Assembly (NCBI GenBank): GCA_934650095.1 | Contig: CAKUFT010000037.1 | Span: 1-14,362, forward strand | DNA from: an uncultured Collinsella sp. | Lineage (GTDB): Bacteria > Actinomycetota > Coriobacteriia > Coriobacteriales > Coriobacteriaceae | Direction of reading: 5' to 3' | Length of the DNA stretch: 14,362 nucleotides | Shown: piece by piece, positions 1 through 7,060 of the stretch | Layout: each line of letters starts with the position of its first letter | How positions within the stretch are numbered: the stretch's first letter is position 1 | Translations under genes and position numbers: made by a program | The notes under the pieces: generated by a model | Told to the model about the DNA's origin: nothing | What the model saw: the letters and a program-made list of their open reading frames with translations, nothing else | The model's database searches: none

Positions 1-18
1 CACGCGAAAGGGTTTCCC

Positions 19-306
19 ATGGCCGAGATCTCGTCCTCCCGCATCGTCATCACCGTCCTTGGCAAGAACCGCCCCGGCATCGTCGCCGGCGTCACCCGTG
101 TCCTGGGCGAGGCCAACGTCGACATCCGCGACATCACGCAGTCCATTATCGAGGACATCTTCACCATGACCATGCTGGCCGACACCGCCGAGTCCAAGCT
201 CGACTTTGCCGAGCTGCAGAAGGCTCTGGCCGAGGCCGGTGAGCTTTCGGGCGTCAACGTGTCTATCCAGCGCGAGGACGTCTTTAACTTTATGTACCGC
301 CTGTAG
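19..306 (+). CDS. ACT-domain protein, UPF0237 family
   Basis: A 95-residue protein made of a single ACT domain. ACT domains usually bind amino acids or other small ligands and act as regulatory modules; the exact role of this stand-alone family is not established. The ACT core runs from about residue 8 to 80. A glycine-rich turn reading KNRPGIVAGV lies at residues 16-25, after the first strand, and is followed by a helix and a strand reading VDIRDI, the usual layout for this family. Length is normal at about 90 residues. The ATG at 19 is preceded by an AAAGGG element at 7-12, a fair ribosome-binding site. In many Firmicutes the homologue sits next to a UPF0210 (DUF711) gene. Here the downstream neighbour is citrate synthase, 78 bases away with no terminator between, so co-transcription is possible. 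Family assignment is secure; function is not known. Confidence 0.9.
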   Translation: MAEISSSRIVITVLGKNRPGIVAGVTRVLGEANVDIRDITQSIIEDIFTMTMLADTAESKLDFAELQKALAEAGELSGVNVSIQREDVFNFMYRL

Positions 307-384
307 CGAACAAGCCGCCCGGGGACAGCCTGGCGCATCCGCGCCCAAGCGCGCCGTCCCGACGCGGCCCGGAGAGGAGCGCGC

Positions 385-1803
385 ATGGCCTACGATGCCA
401 AGAAAATCTACTACCGCTTCGACGACCATCTGAGCCGCCTGGTCCTAGACTACGAGGCAAGCCGCCAGATAGCGCCCGAGAGCGAAAACCTGTATTACGG
501 CCTGCCGACCGACCCTTATGACGAGGGCCTGTTTGTCGAGCACAATGTCAAGCGCGGCCTGCGCAATGCCGATGGCTCGGGCGTGGTCGCGGGCCTCACT
601 CGTATCTCGGATGTGCACGGCTACAACAAGGTCGACGGAAAGGTCGTGCCCGATCAGGGCAAGCTCACGCTTCGCGGCTATAGCATCGAGGATCTGGTCA
701 ACAATGCCCAGGCAGAGAATCGCTACGGCTACGAGGAAGTCGCCTATCTGCTTATCACGGGATCGCTGCCCAACAAAGACGAGCTCGAAGGCTTTTGCGG
801 GCGCCTGGGTGCGTTTAGGCATCTGAGCGACGAGTACGTCAAGGAGTTCCCGATGACCACGGTGTCGTCGAGCATCATGAACGTGCTTCAGCGCGCCGTG
901 CTGCTGCTCTATGCCTTCGACGCCGAGCCCGACGTGATCACGCCCGAGCACGAGATCGACGTTGCCATTTCCATGCTCGCCCGTCTCCCCCGCATCGCCG
1001 CATTCGCGCACATGGCCTCGGTCGCCAAGCGCCGCGGCTCCGAGGTGCACGTGCCGCACCCCACGCCCGGCCTCTCTACCGCCGAGACCATTTTGCAGGT
1101 GCTGCGCGGCGGCATGGCGTTTACCCGTGACGAGGCAATGCTGCTCGACGTGATGCTTATGCTCCATGCCGAGCACGGCGGCGGCAACAACTCCACGTTC
1201 GCATGCCGCGTGCTGTCGTCTTCGGCAACCGACCCGTATTCTGCCTACGCCGCGGCCATCGGCTCGCTTAAGGGCCCGCGCCACGGCGGCGCCAACGCCA
1301 AGGTCGTGTCGATGCACGAGGACATCCGCGCACATGTTTCCAACTGGGAAAACGAGGACGAGGTCGCAGCCTACCTGGGCAAGATCCTCGACAAGCAGGC
1401 CTTCGACGGCACGGGCCTCATCTACGGCATGGGCCACGCCGTCTACACGCTGAGCGACCCGCGCGCCGAGGTCTGCCGTCATTACGCGCGCACGCTGGCA
1501 GCCAAGAAGGACCTGGGCGAGGAGTTCGCACTCATCGAGCGCATCGAGCGCCTGGCCCCGCAGGTCATGCGCGACCACGGCATGACCAAGCCCATCTGCG
1601 CCAACATCGACCTGTACACGGGCTTTATCTACAAGATGCTCGGCGTGCCCGAGACGCTCTTTACGCCGCTGTTCGCCGTCGCGCGCATGGCGGGCTGGTC
1701 GGCGCACCGCATGGAAGAGCTCTTCTGCGCACACCGCATCATCCGCCCGGCATATCGCCCGGTGATCGAGCCGCTGGAGTACAAGCCGCTCGCCGACCGA
1801 TAG
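385..1803 (+). CDS. gltA: Citrate synthase
   Basis: A 472-residue citrate synthase that condenses acetyl-CoA with oxaloacetate to give citrate and CoA in the cytoplasm. The three catalytic residues are visible: His300 in GPRHGGAN, His351 in GMGHAVY and Asp409 in ANIDLYTG. They match His274, His320 and Asp375 of the pig enzyme. Oxaloacetate-binding residues also appear present: His264 in the HAEHGGGN segment, Arg360 in DPR, Arg434 in VARMAG, and a C-terminal Arg in IIRPAYRP. The first 60 residues or so form an extension before the conserved fold, as in the longer bacterial and clostridial-type enzymes. The start is supported by a strong GGAGAGGAG at 371-379 with a 5-base spacer. Transcription ends at the terminator at 1827-1865. 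Citrate versus 2-methylcitrate activity cannot be separated by eye, but citrate synthase is the default call. In an anaerobe it would feed 2-oxoglutarate and glutamate synthesis. Confidence 0.96.
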   Translation: MAYDAKKIYYRFDDHLSRLVLDYEASRQIAPESENLYYGLPTDPYDEGLFVEHNVKRGLRNADGSGVVAGLTRISDVHGYNKVDGKVVPDQGKLTLRGYSIEDLVNNAQAENRYGYEEVAYLLITGSLPNKDELEGFCGRLGAFRHLSDEYVKEFPMTTVSSSIMNVLQRAVLLLYAFDAEPDVITPEHEIDVAISMLARLPRIAAFAHMASVAKRRGSEVHVPHPTPGLSTAETILQVLRGGMAFTRDEAMLLDVMLMLHAEHGGGNNSTFACRVLSSSATDPYSAYAAAIGSLKGPRHGGANAKVVSMHEDIRAHVSNWENEDEVAAYLGKILDKQAFDGTGLIYGMGHAVYTLSDPRAEVCRHYARTLAAKKDLGEEFALIERIERLAPQVMRDHGMTKPICANIDLYTGFIYKMLGVPETLFTPLFAVARMAGWSAHRMEELFCAHRIIRPAYRPVIEPLEYKPLADR

Positions 1804-1826
1804 GACGCGGACCGTTATAGATCTTG

Positions 1827-1865
1827 AGCGTGGCCAGGGCACCCAAGCCCTCGGCCACGCTTTTT
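1827..1865 (+). terminator. Intrinsic terminator after gltA
   Basis: The arm AGCGTGGCC plus AGGGC (1827-1840) pairs with GCCCT plus GGCCACGCT (1847-1861), with one bulged C at 1852 and a 6-base loop. A run of five T follows at 1861-1865. It lies 24 bases past the gltA stop and 27 bases before the next start codon, so it separates gltA from the HAD gene. Confidence 0.92.
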
Positions 1866-1891
1866 ATGTCTCTTGGAAAGGACCACATCAG

Positions 1892-2734
1892 ATGATCGTG
1901 TTTTCCGATATGGATGGAACGCTGCTGACGAGCGACAAGCAGATGAGCGACGCCACCTGGGCGATGCTCGACGAGCTCGCACGTCGTGGCATTGAATTTG
2001 TGCCCTGCACGGGCCGTCCGCTGTCGGGCGTCTTTGAGCCTATCCTCGCCCACCCCGCCGTGCACTACGCGGTCTGCGCCAACGGCGCCAGCGTCTGGCA
2101 GCTCGATGACGATGTGCCCACCGATGCCTCGCGCGCCACGTGTATCCTGAGCCGTCCGCTCGATCGCGGCATGGCCCACCGCATCCATCACATTGCCGCC
2201 GGCCACGACGTCACCTTCGACATCTTCGCCGACGGCCAGTGCTTCCTCCCCCGCTCGCTCTACGAGCGCCTGGACGAGTTCTGCGGCGGCGACCCGCACA
2301 TCGCCGGATCGCTCAGACGAACGCGCACGCCCATCGACATGGATGTCGACAGCAAGATCGACGAGGTCGAGACGCTCGAGCGCATCGCCATGTACTGGCA
2401 CGACCCGGCAGACCGCGACGCCATCGCGGCGGCACTCGGCACGCTCGACGGCATCGAGGTCACGCGCTCGTACGAAATGAATATCGAGGTTATGGGTGCG
2501 GGCGCTACCAAGGGAACGGCCCTGACGTGGCTGTGCGAGCATCTGGGCGAGTCCCTTGCCGATGCCTGGGCCTTTGGCGACAACATCAACGACATCCCCA
2601 TGCTGCAGGCAGCGGGTCACGGCATGGCGATGGTCAACGGCGAGCCGGAGGACCGCGAGGCAGCAGCCGCCATCACCGAATTCGACAACGACCACGACGG
2701 CGTAGCCCGCACCATCATGGCCGCCCTCGCCTAG
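1892..2734 (+). CDS. Cof-type HAD-IIB family phosphatase
   Basis: A 280-residue haloacid dehalogenase-superfamily hydrolase of the Cof (IIB cap) type. These are cytoplasmic Mg-dependent phosphatases acting on sugar phosphates, flavin or pyridoxal phosphates and similar small metabolites. All four motifs are intact: DMDGT with Asp6 and Asp8, Thr40 in CTGRP, Lys207 in TKGTAL, and Asp230 and Asp234 in FGDNIND. The cap domain lies between about residues 85 and 195. Length is typical. A GGAAAGGA at 1875-1882 stands 9 bases before the ATG. It follows the gltA terminator closely, so it needs its own promoter or read-through; I saw no clear promoter in the short gap. It converges on another HAD-IIB gene (2812-3606), but the two proteins are clearly different in sequence outside the motifs. 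Substrate cannot be assigned. Confidence 0.9.
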   Translation: MIVFSDMDGTLLTSDKQMSDATWAMLDELARRGIEFVPCTGRPLSGVFEPILAHPAVHYAVCANGASVWQLDDDVPTDASRATCILSRPLDRGMAHRIHHIAAGHDVTFDIFADGQCFLPRSLYERLDEFCGGDPHIAGSLRRTRTPIDMDVDSKIDEVETLERIAMYWHDPADRDAIAAALGTLDGIEVTRSYEMNIEVMGAGATKGTALTWLCEHLGESLADAWAFGDNINDIPMLQAAGHGMAMVNGEPEDREAAAAITEFDNDHDGVARTIMAALA

Positions 2735-2756
2735 CAGCAGCAACCCGGCAGGGTAG

Positions 2757-2815
2757 CTAATTTGGGGACACTCTTCGCGGGGCGCCGCAAGGACTGTCCC
2801 CATCTGCCGAATTAG
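2757..2815. repeat. REP-like inverted repeat between convergent genes
   Basis: An extragenic dyad: TGGGGACA (2763-2770) pairs with TGTCCCCA (2795-2802), flanked outside by CTAATT on the left (2757-2762) and GAATTAG on the right (2809-2815). The interior is GC-rich and partly self-complementary (CGCGG / CCGC region). I recall the GGGGACAGTCC-type core with AATT flanks as common in REP-like elements linked to single-strand transposases, but I cannot confirm copy number here. The TAA stop of the minus-strand HAD gene lies inside the right end. There is no T-run, so it is not a classical intrinsic terminator, though it may still limit convergent transcription. Confidence 0.55.
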
Positions 2816-3606
2816 GCGAGACTCTCCAGCACGCGACGGAGCTCCTGCTGGACGGCGTGGTCGCGGTTGCACCCCACCACGCGATCGGCGACTGCCTTGA
2901 GCGCGGGGCGTGCGTTTTCCATCGCGCAGCCCGTGCCGACAAAGCGAATGATCTCGTAGTCGTTCATCGAGTCGCCAAACGCCATGACCTCGTCGCGTTC
3001 GACGCCATAGTGCTCCATGAGCTGTGCGATGCCCGAGGCCTTCGACACACCGGGCTGCATGGCATCAATCCACGCGTTGCCCGAAGGCGCAAAAGTAAAG
3101 AGCTGACCAAGTTCGCGCTGTAGCACGTACGCACTGTCCATAACCGCACTGTCGTCGCAAAAGATACTCGCTTTGATGATATTTACGCTGGGATCGGGCA
3201 GCTCCCAAATGCGCTCGGCATTGGGAAGGTCCTTATCGACCTCACGCACGAACTTGCACTCGTCATCGAGCAGGAAGGACTTGGTTCGGTCAAAAAGCGC
3301 AAGATGCAGATTGGGAAACGTCCTAACGGCTTGGGCAAGCCTTCGAATCGCCAGGTGCGAATACACCTCACGGTCTACCATCTTACCGTCGGCGTAGACC
3401 TGGGCGCCGTTAGCTGCGACAAAGTCCATCTTGTCGCGAACGGGCGCAAAGAACTCGCACAGGCGATCGTAGCGACGGCCTGACGATGCGGCGAAATGCA
3501 CACCATGCTCGTGTAGCGCCAGAATCAGCTCGTAGGTCTCGGGAGGCACCTGGCCGTTTTCGTCAAGCAGTGTGCCGTCCATATCGGATGCAATCAGTTT
3601 AAACAT
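2812..3606 (-). CDS. Cof-type HAD-IIB family phosphatase (second copy type)
   Basis: A 264-residue HAD-superfamily phosphatase with a IIB cap. Motif I is SDMDGT (Asp8, Asp10), motif II is Ser42 in SSGRRY, motif III is Lys189 in VSKASG, and motif IV is FGDSMND with Asp212 and Asp216. The protein is full length and catalytically intact by motif. It probably dephosphorylates a small cytoplasmic metabolite; the substrate is not predictable. The ATG at 3606 is preceded on the minus strand by AAGGGAG (plus positions 3614-3620) with a 7-base spacer. That Shine-Dalgarno lies in the 3' arm of a large hairpin (3612-3673), so translation may be regulated. The stop codon lies inside the REP-like repeat at 2757-2815. 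Upstream is adenine deaminase on the same strand, about 200 bases away, but a separate promoter candidate (3677-3705) suggests an independent transcript. Confidence 0.92.
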   Translation of the reverse strand: MFKLIASDMDGTLLDENGQVPPETYELILALHEHGVHFAASSGRRYDRLCEFFAPVRDKMDFVAANGAQVYADGKMVDREVYSHLAIRRLAQAVRTFPNLHLALFDRTKSFLLDDECKFVREVDKDLPNAERIWELPDPSVNIIKASIFCDDSAVMDSAYVLQRELGQLFTFAPSGNAWIDAMQPGVSKASGIAQLMEHYGVERDEVMAFGDSMNDYEIIRFVGTGCAMENARPALKAVADRVVGCNRDHAVQQELRRVLESLA

Positions 3607-3611
3607 AGAAA

Positions 3612-3673
3612 AGCTCCCTTCGGGCTTGTTGGAATCGAACGTGTATCCGATTCCAACGTACCCAAAGGGAGCT
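3612..3673 (-). promoter_or_regulatory. Long leader hairpin that buries the SD of the HAD gene
   Basis: A 62-base near-palindrome. The 26-base arm at 3612-3637 matches the reverse complement of 3648-3673 at 22 of 26 positions, leaving a 10-base loop. The inner 10 bp (GTTGGAATCG with CGATTCCAAC) and the outer 9 bp (AGCTCCCTT with AAGGGAGCT) are perfect. Read on the minus strand, the 3' arm contains the AAGGGAG ribosome-binding site, then TTTTCT, then the ATG. It could act as a cis-regulatory translational switch, as an attenuator because of the TTTTCT, or at DNA level as a dyad operator. Its existence is directly visible; its role is inferred. Confidence 0.6.
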
Positions 3674-3676
3674 CAA

Positions 3677-3705
3677 ATAAGACTCCGCGGGCGTAAACGT
3701 TACAA
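3677..3705 (-). promoter_or_regulatory. Possible sigma-70 promoter for the HAD gene
   Basis: On the minus strand, TTGTAA (3705-3700) and TCTTAT (3682-3677) are separated by exactly 17 bases; each matches 4 of 6 consensus positions. Transcription would begin near 3670, at the base of the leader hairpin at 3612-3673. The -35 overlaps one arm of the hairpin at 3705-3741. It is only a moderate match. Confidence 0.4.
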
Positions 3706-3741
3706 GGACCTGGCAAATAGCTCACACATGCCAGAGGTCCT
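3705..3741 (-). other. Stem-loop downstream of adenine deaminase
   Basis: AGGACCTGGCA (3705-3715) pairs with TGCCAGAGGTCCT (3729-3741) with a two-base bulge and a 13-base loop. It lies 64 bases past the adenine deaminase stop. There is no strong T-run on the minus strand (only TTG follows), so it may be a factor-dependent terminator or an RNA-stabilising 3' structure. A weaker GC-rich hairpin, GGCGT / ACGCC, lies just upstream within about 3745-3775. Confidence 0.4.
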
Positions 3742-3804
3742 ACGGTCGCGGCGTCAGGCGACACGCCACCCCGACGGCCAGTCGTTTAAAAACGTCCCCG
3801 ATGA

Positions 3805-5625
3805 CTAGTCGGCGTAGGTGAAGGTCGTGACGTCGAACATACCCTCGGGGCGGATGCGGAGCGTCGGGATGACCGGCAGGGGCAGGAAGATGATGCCCAT
3901 GATGGGGTCGAGCGGCGGCTCAATACCCATGGCGCGCGCCTTGACCATAAAGTCGTCGTGCTGCGCGGCAACGTCCTCAGCCGTGCCTTCGCTCATCAGG
4001 CCGCCGAGCGCCAGCGGAATACGAGCCACGACCTCGCCGTTGCGCACCAGCACGTGACCGCCCTGGCCCACGGCCTCGACAGCAGCCATCATATCGGCGG
4101 CGTTGTCGCCCACCACGCACACGTTGTGCGAGTCGTGGCCGATTGTGGAGGCAATGGCGCCACCGGTGATGGTAAAGCCACGCACCCAGCCGCGACCGAT
4201 ATGCTTGCCGACCAGGCCCAGGCCAGCGGGGCCATCGCCGTCGGCGCCCTCGGCCTGCAGCGACACGCCGCGGCCATGGCGCTCAATCAGCATAATGCGA
4301 CGCAGGCCCTCGGCGCTCTCGGGGCGAGCCATACCCGTGATGGCCTTACCCGGCACCACGTCGATCACGGCCTCGCCCGGCTTAAAGGCATAGTCGAATA
4401 CGTCGAGCGAAAGCTTCGGCAGCTTAACGGAGGCGCGCAGCTCATCGGCAAGGGCCGTAACCTCGGCCATCTCGGGTGCAATCTCGCCCACAAAGGTGCC
4501 GTCCTGCGCCACCAGAGCACCGGCGGCATATACGCGATGCGGAGCCGTGGCAAACGTCAGGTCATTGAGCACCAGCAGGTCGGCACGTTTGCCCGGGGCA
4601 ATCGCACCGCGTAGTTCGTGCGGGTCGCGGCAGCCGTGATCTAGCCCAAACGCCTCAGCCGTGGAAAGGGACGCCATAGAGATGGCGACCACCGGGTCGA
4701 CGCCGGCCTCGATGGCCACGCGGCAGGCGTTGTCGATCATGCCGGTCGAAAGCGCGTCGGAGGGAGCGCGGTCGTCGGTCGCAAAGCAGCAGCGGCGGGC
4801 GCGGGCGGGGTTTTCCAGCAGCATCGGAGACAGGTTGGCCAGGTCATGGCTGCACGTGCCCTCACGCAGCATCACATACATGCCGCGGGACAGTTTATCG
4901 AGCGCCTCCTCGGGAATCGTCGACTCGTGGTCGGCGATAATACCCGCCGCGGCATAGGCGTTGAGGTCCTTGCCGGCAACGAGCGGCGCGTGGCCATCAA
5001 CCTGCTTGGACGGCGTCTGGTTGGCAGCATCGATGCGAGCACAGGTCTCGGGGTCGGCCATAAAGACGCCCGGCAGGTTCATCATTTCGCCCAGACCAAA
5101 AACGTCGCCCGGATGCTCGGCAAAAAACTCCTGCATATCGGCGGCGGTAATCACGGCGCCGGCCTGCTCGTCGGGCAGCGCGGGCACGCACGAAGGCATC
5201 ATGTACTTGATGGAGATGGGCGCGCGGCGGCCGTCCTCAATCATAAAGCGCAAGCCGTCGAGACCGGCAACATTGGCAATCTCGTGGCTGTCGGCAATGG
5301 CGGTGGTGGTACCGCGCGTCGCCGCCATGCGCGCATACTCGGCGGGGCGGATGTTCGAGGACTCAATGTGCAGATGCCCGTCAATAAAACCGGGAGCGAG
5401 ATAGCGACCCTGGCAGTCGATGACCTCAGTTGCCTCGTAGGTGCCAGCGGCATCGTCGCGACCATCGTAGAGCACGCCGACGATCACACCGTCCTTGACG
5501 GCAACGCTGCCGGGCGCCACACGCTGACCATACACGTCGACGATCTGCGCATTGGTAAACAGCGCGTCGACGGGCACGCGCCCCTCGGCAGCATCGATCA
5601 CAGATCTCATGACCTCAACGGACAT
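3805..5625 (-). CDS. ade: Adenine deaminase
   Basis: A 606-residue adenine deaminase of the Ade (AdeC) family, converting adenine to hypoxanthine and ammonia in purine salvage. The metal-binding amidohydrolase motifs are in order: HLH at residues 84-86 in GFIDGHLHIESS, His114 in ADSHEIANV, His212 in DGHAP, His233 in ADHEST, and Asp284 in CFATDDR. The C-terminal adenine-deaminase domain contains IGHDSHNVCVVGD around 495-507. Length matches the family (about 570-600). I chose the ATG at 5625 because AAAGGAG (5637-5631) precedes it with a 5-base spacer and the family similarity begins soon after. A longer in-frame start at 5706 would add 27 residues unlike the family and overlap the leader. The gene stands alone downstream of the tyrS terminator, with no purine transporter beside it. 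Confidence 0.95.
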   Translation of the reverse strand: MSVEVMRSVIDAAEGRVPVDALFTNAQIVDVYGQRVAPGSVAVKDGVIVGVLYDGRDDAAGTYEATEVIDCQGRYLAPGFIDGHLHIESSNIRPAEYARMAATRGTTTAIADSHEIANVAGLDGLRFMIEDGRRAPISIKYMMPSCVPALPDEQAGAVITAADMQEFFAEHPGDVFGLGEMMNLPGVFMADPETCARIDAANQTPSKQVDGHAPLVAGKDLNAYAAAGIIADHESTIPEEALDKLSRGMYVMLREGTCSHDLANLSPMLLENPARARRCCFATDDRAPSDALSTGMIDNACRVAIEAGVDPVVAISMASLSTAEAFGLDHGCRDPHELRGAIAPGKRADLLVLNDLTFATAPHRVYAAGALVAQDGTFVGEIAPEMAEVTALADELRASVKLPKLSLDVFDYAFKPGEAVIDVVPGKAITGMARPESAEGLRRIMLIERHGRGVSLQAEGADGDGPAGLGLVGKHIGRGWVRGFTITGGAIASTIGHDSHNVCVVGDNAADMMAAVEAVGQGGHVLVRNGEVVARIPLALGGLMSEGTAEDVAAQHDDFMVKARAMGIEPPLDPIMGIIFLPLPVIPTLRIRPEGMFDVTTFTYAD

Positions 5626-5630
5626 ACATA

Positions 5631-5637
5631 CTCCTTT
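5631..5637 (-). promoter_or_regulatory. Ribosome-binding site deciding the ade start
   Basis: AAAGGAG on the minus strand, followed by TATGT and then ATG at 5625. An overlapping ATG at 5629 is in another frame and encodes nothing family-like. This fixes the start 27 codons inside the longest open frame. Confidence 0.85.
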
Positions 5638-5643
5638 AACCGT

Positions 5644-5681
5644 AGAAAACAGCTGCGGAGCGGACAGGCCTTCACCGCAGC
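5644..5681 (-). promoter_or_regulatory. Leader hairpin with short U-tract before ade
   Basis: On the minus strand GCTGCGG (5681-5675) pairs with CCGCAGC (5658-5652) around a 16-base loop, and the 3' side is followed by TGTTTTCT (5651-5644). This is 7 bases ahead of the ade ribosome-binding site. The arrangement resembles a weak intrinsic terminator or attenuator in the 5' leader. I could not see the conserved parts of a purine riboswitch. Confidence 0.4.
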
Positions 5682-5693
5682 AAGCCAACAGCC

Positions 5694-5722
5694 ATTGTAT
5701 GCCCAAAAGGAAGCCCCGCTAA
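5694..5722 (-). promoter_or_regulatory. Weak promoter candidate for ade
   Basis: On the minus strand TACAAT (5699-5694) matches 5 of 6 positions of the -10 consensus. TTAGCG (5722-5717) at 17-base spacing is a poor -35 (3 of 6). It lies in the right place, between the tyrS terminator and the ade leader hairpin. Confidence 0.33.
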
Positions 5723-5784
5723 CACCCCTTCCGCTTAACGGCACCGCCAAATGATCCCTCCGTCCCCAAGGGATCGTCGTAACC

Positions 5785-5817
5785 AAAAAAGCCGCAGTCG
5801 GGAATCCCGGCTGCGGC
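5785..5817 (-). terminator. Intrinsic terminator after tyrS
   Basis: A near-perfect stem, GCCGCAG with CTGCGGC plus an inner CGGGA / TCCCG, spans 5791-5817. On the minus strand it is followed by TTTTTT (5790-5785). It lies 31 bases past the tyrS stop and separates tyrS from ade. A second dyad, GATCCCT / AGGGATC (5753-5759 with 5769-5775), follows without a T-run. Confidence 0.93.
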
Positions 5818-5848
5818 CTTATTGCAACTTGTAAGGTCAACTCGCTCG

Positions 5849-7060
5849 TTAAATCAACTTAAAGCCCTTGCGCTTGCCTACGGAGAGGGTGTCGCCCAGC
5901 TTGAGGGCGCTCGGATCGATGTTGTAGCTCTTGGGAGCCACCGCCTCGCCGTTGATCTTGACGCCGCCGCCGTCAATGTCGCGACGGGCCTGGCCGGCGC
6001 TGGCCGAAAGGCCCAGGTCCTTAAGCAGACCTGCGAGGTAGATCTGGCCCTCGTCGTTGACGGTCAACTCGACATGCTTCTCGGGGAAGTCGGCAAGCTG
6101 ACCCTCCTTGAACACGCGATCGAACTCGGCCTGAGCCTCGTCACCGGCACCGGCACCGTGATAGGTGTCGCACAGGTCGCGGCCCAGTGCGCGCTTGAGC
6201 TCATAGGGATCGGCGGAACCGTCGGCCAGGGCAGCGTCGATCTTGTCGACCTCGGCCGGGGTGAGCGAGCTGGCCAGACGATAGTACTTGCCGATCATCT
6301 CATCGGGGATGGACATCGTCTTGCCAAACATATCCTTGGGAGCATCGGTCAGGCCGATGTAGTTGCCGTAGGACTTGGACATCTTGCGCACGCCATCGGT
6401 GCCCTCGAGCAGCGGCATGGTAAGCGCGATCTGCGGCTCCATGCCCATCTTCTCCATGAGCTCGCGGCCGGCGAGCAGGTTGAAGAGCTGGTCGGTGCCG
6501 CCCATCTCCACGTCAGCCTTAATCATGACCGAATCGTATGCCTGCATCACGGGGTACAGGAACTCGTGCAGGGCAATCGGCGTCTGGGACTGGTAGCGCT
6601 TGGTAAAGTCGTCGCGCTCGAGGATGCGGGCGACGGTGAACTTGGAGCACACCTGCAGCAGGCCGGCCAGGTCCATCGAAAGGATCCAGTCGCCGTTGTG
6701 CACGATGGTGGTCTTCTCGGGATCCAGGATCTTCATAGCCTGGCTCACGTAGGTCTCGGCGTTGGCCTCGATCTGCTCCTGCGAAAGCTGCGGACGCGTG
6801 GAGTTCTTGCCCGAGGGGTCGCCGATCAGCGCGGTGCCGTTGCCGATGATGAGGGTGACGTTGTGGCCCAGGTCCTGGAACTGACGCATCTTGCGCAGGG
6901 GCACGGCATGGCCCAGGTGCAGGTCGGGGCTGGTGGGATCGACGCCGAGCTTGATGTTGAGGGGCTCGCCCTTCTCAAGCTTCTTGCGAAGGTCGGCCTC
7001 GGGGACGATCTGCGCTGCACCCGAGGTGATGATACGCATTTGCTCGTCGACAGACAGCAT
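5849..7060 (-). CDS. tyrS: Tyrosyl-tRNA synthetase
   Basis: A 403-residue class I aminoacyl-tRNA synthetase that charges tRNA-Tyr with tyrosine using ATP. The HIGH-type signature is HLGH at residues 48-51 (PDLHLGHAVPL). The KMSKS loop is at 226-230 inside VRKMSKSYGN. The GGTDQLFN segment at 187-194 is typical of the family. The C-terminal S4 RNA-binding domain runs from about 338 to 403. Length and motif spacing fit the shorter TyrS subtype of about 400 residues. The ATG at 7060 follows a very strong AAAAGGAGG (7076-7068) with a 7-base spacer. The gene is closed by the terminator at 5785-5817. The U32 gene ends 97 bases upstream on the same strand. That gap is too short for a full T-box leader, and I found no convincing promoter in it, so read-through from the U32 gene is possible. 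Confidence 0.97.
   Translation of the reverse strand: MLSVDEQMRIITSGAAQIVPEADLRKKLEKGEPLNIKLGVDPTSPDLHLGHAVPLRKMRQFQDLGHNVTLIIGNGTALIGDPSGKNSTRPQLSQEQIEANAETYVSQAMKILDPEKTTIVHNGDWILSMDLAGLLQVCSKFTVARILERDDFTKRYQSQTPIALHEFLYPVMQAYDSVMIKADVEMGGTDQLFNLLAGRELMEKMGMEPQIALTMPLLEGTDGVRKMSKSYGNYIGLTDAPKDMFGKTMSIPDEMIGKYYRLASSLTPAEVDKIDAALADGSADPYELKRALGRDLCDTYHGAGAGDEAQAEFDRVFKEGQLADFPEKHVELTVNDEGQIYLAGLLKDLGLSASAGQARRDIDGGGVKINGEAVAPKSYNIDPSALKLGDTLSVGKRKGFKLI

Noticed and set aside
332..345. GGCGC-ATCC-GCGCC hairpin between the ACT gene and gltA as a terminator
   Set aside because: The stem is only 5 bp with no T-run, and such short GC hairpins are expected often in sequence of this composition.
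445..1842. A 465-codon open frame on the minus strand across citrate synthase
   Set aside because: It is antisense to an enzyme with all catalytic residues. Its product is Val/Ala/Arg/His-rich without domain features, as expected from GC-rich codon bias on the opposite strand. The same applies to long antisense frames at 1739-2872, 5822-7120 and 9339-10835.
3633..3642. GTTCGATTCC on the minus strand resembles a tRNA T-loop box
   Set aside because: The flanking bases do not form a T-stem, and the segment is fully used by the 26-base hairpin. No acceptor or anticodon stem can be drawn, so there is no tRNA or attachment-site evidence.
5642..5722. Purine riboswitch upstream of adenine deaminase (TTTCTAC motif at 5648-5642, minus strand)
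   Set aside because: The motif is directly followed by the ribosome-binding site and start codon. There is no room for P3 and no P1 partner, so the match is by chance.
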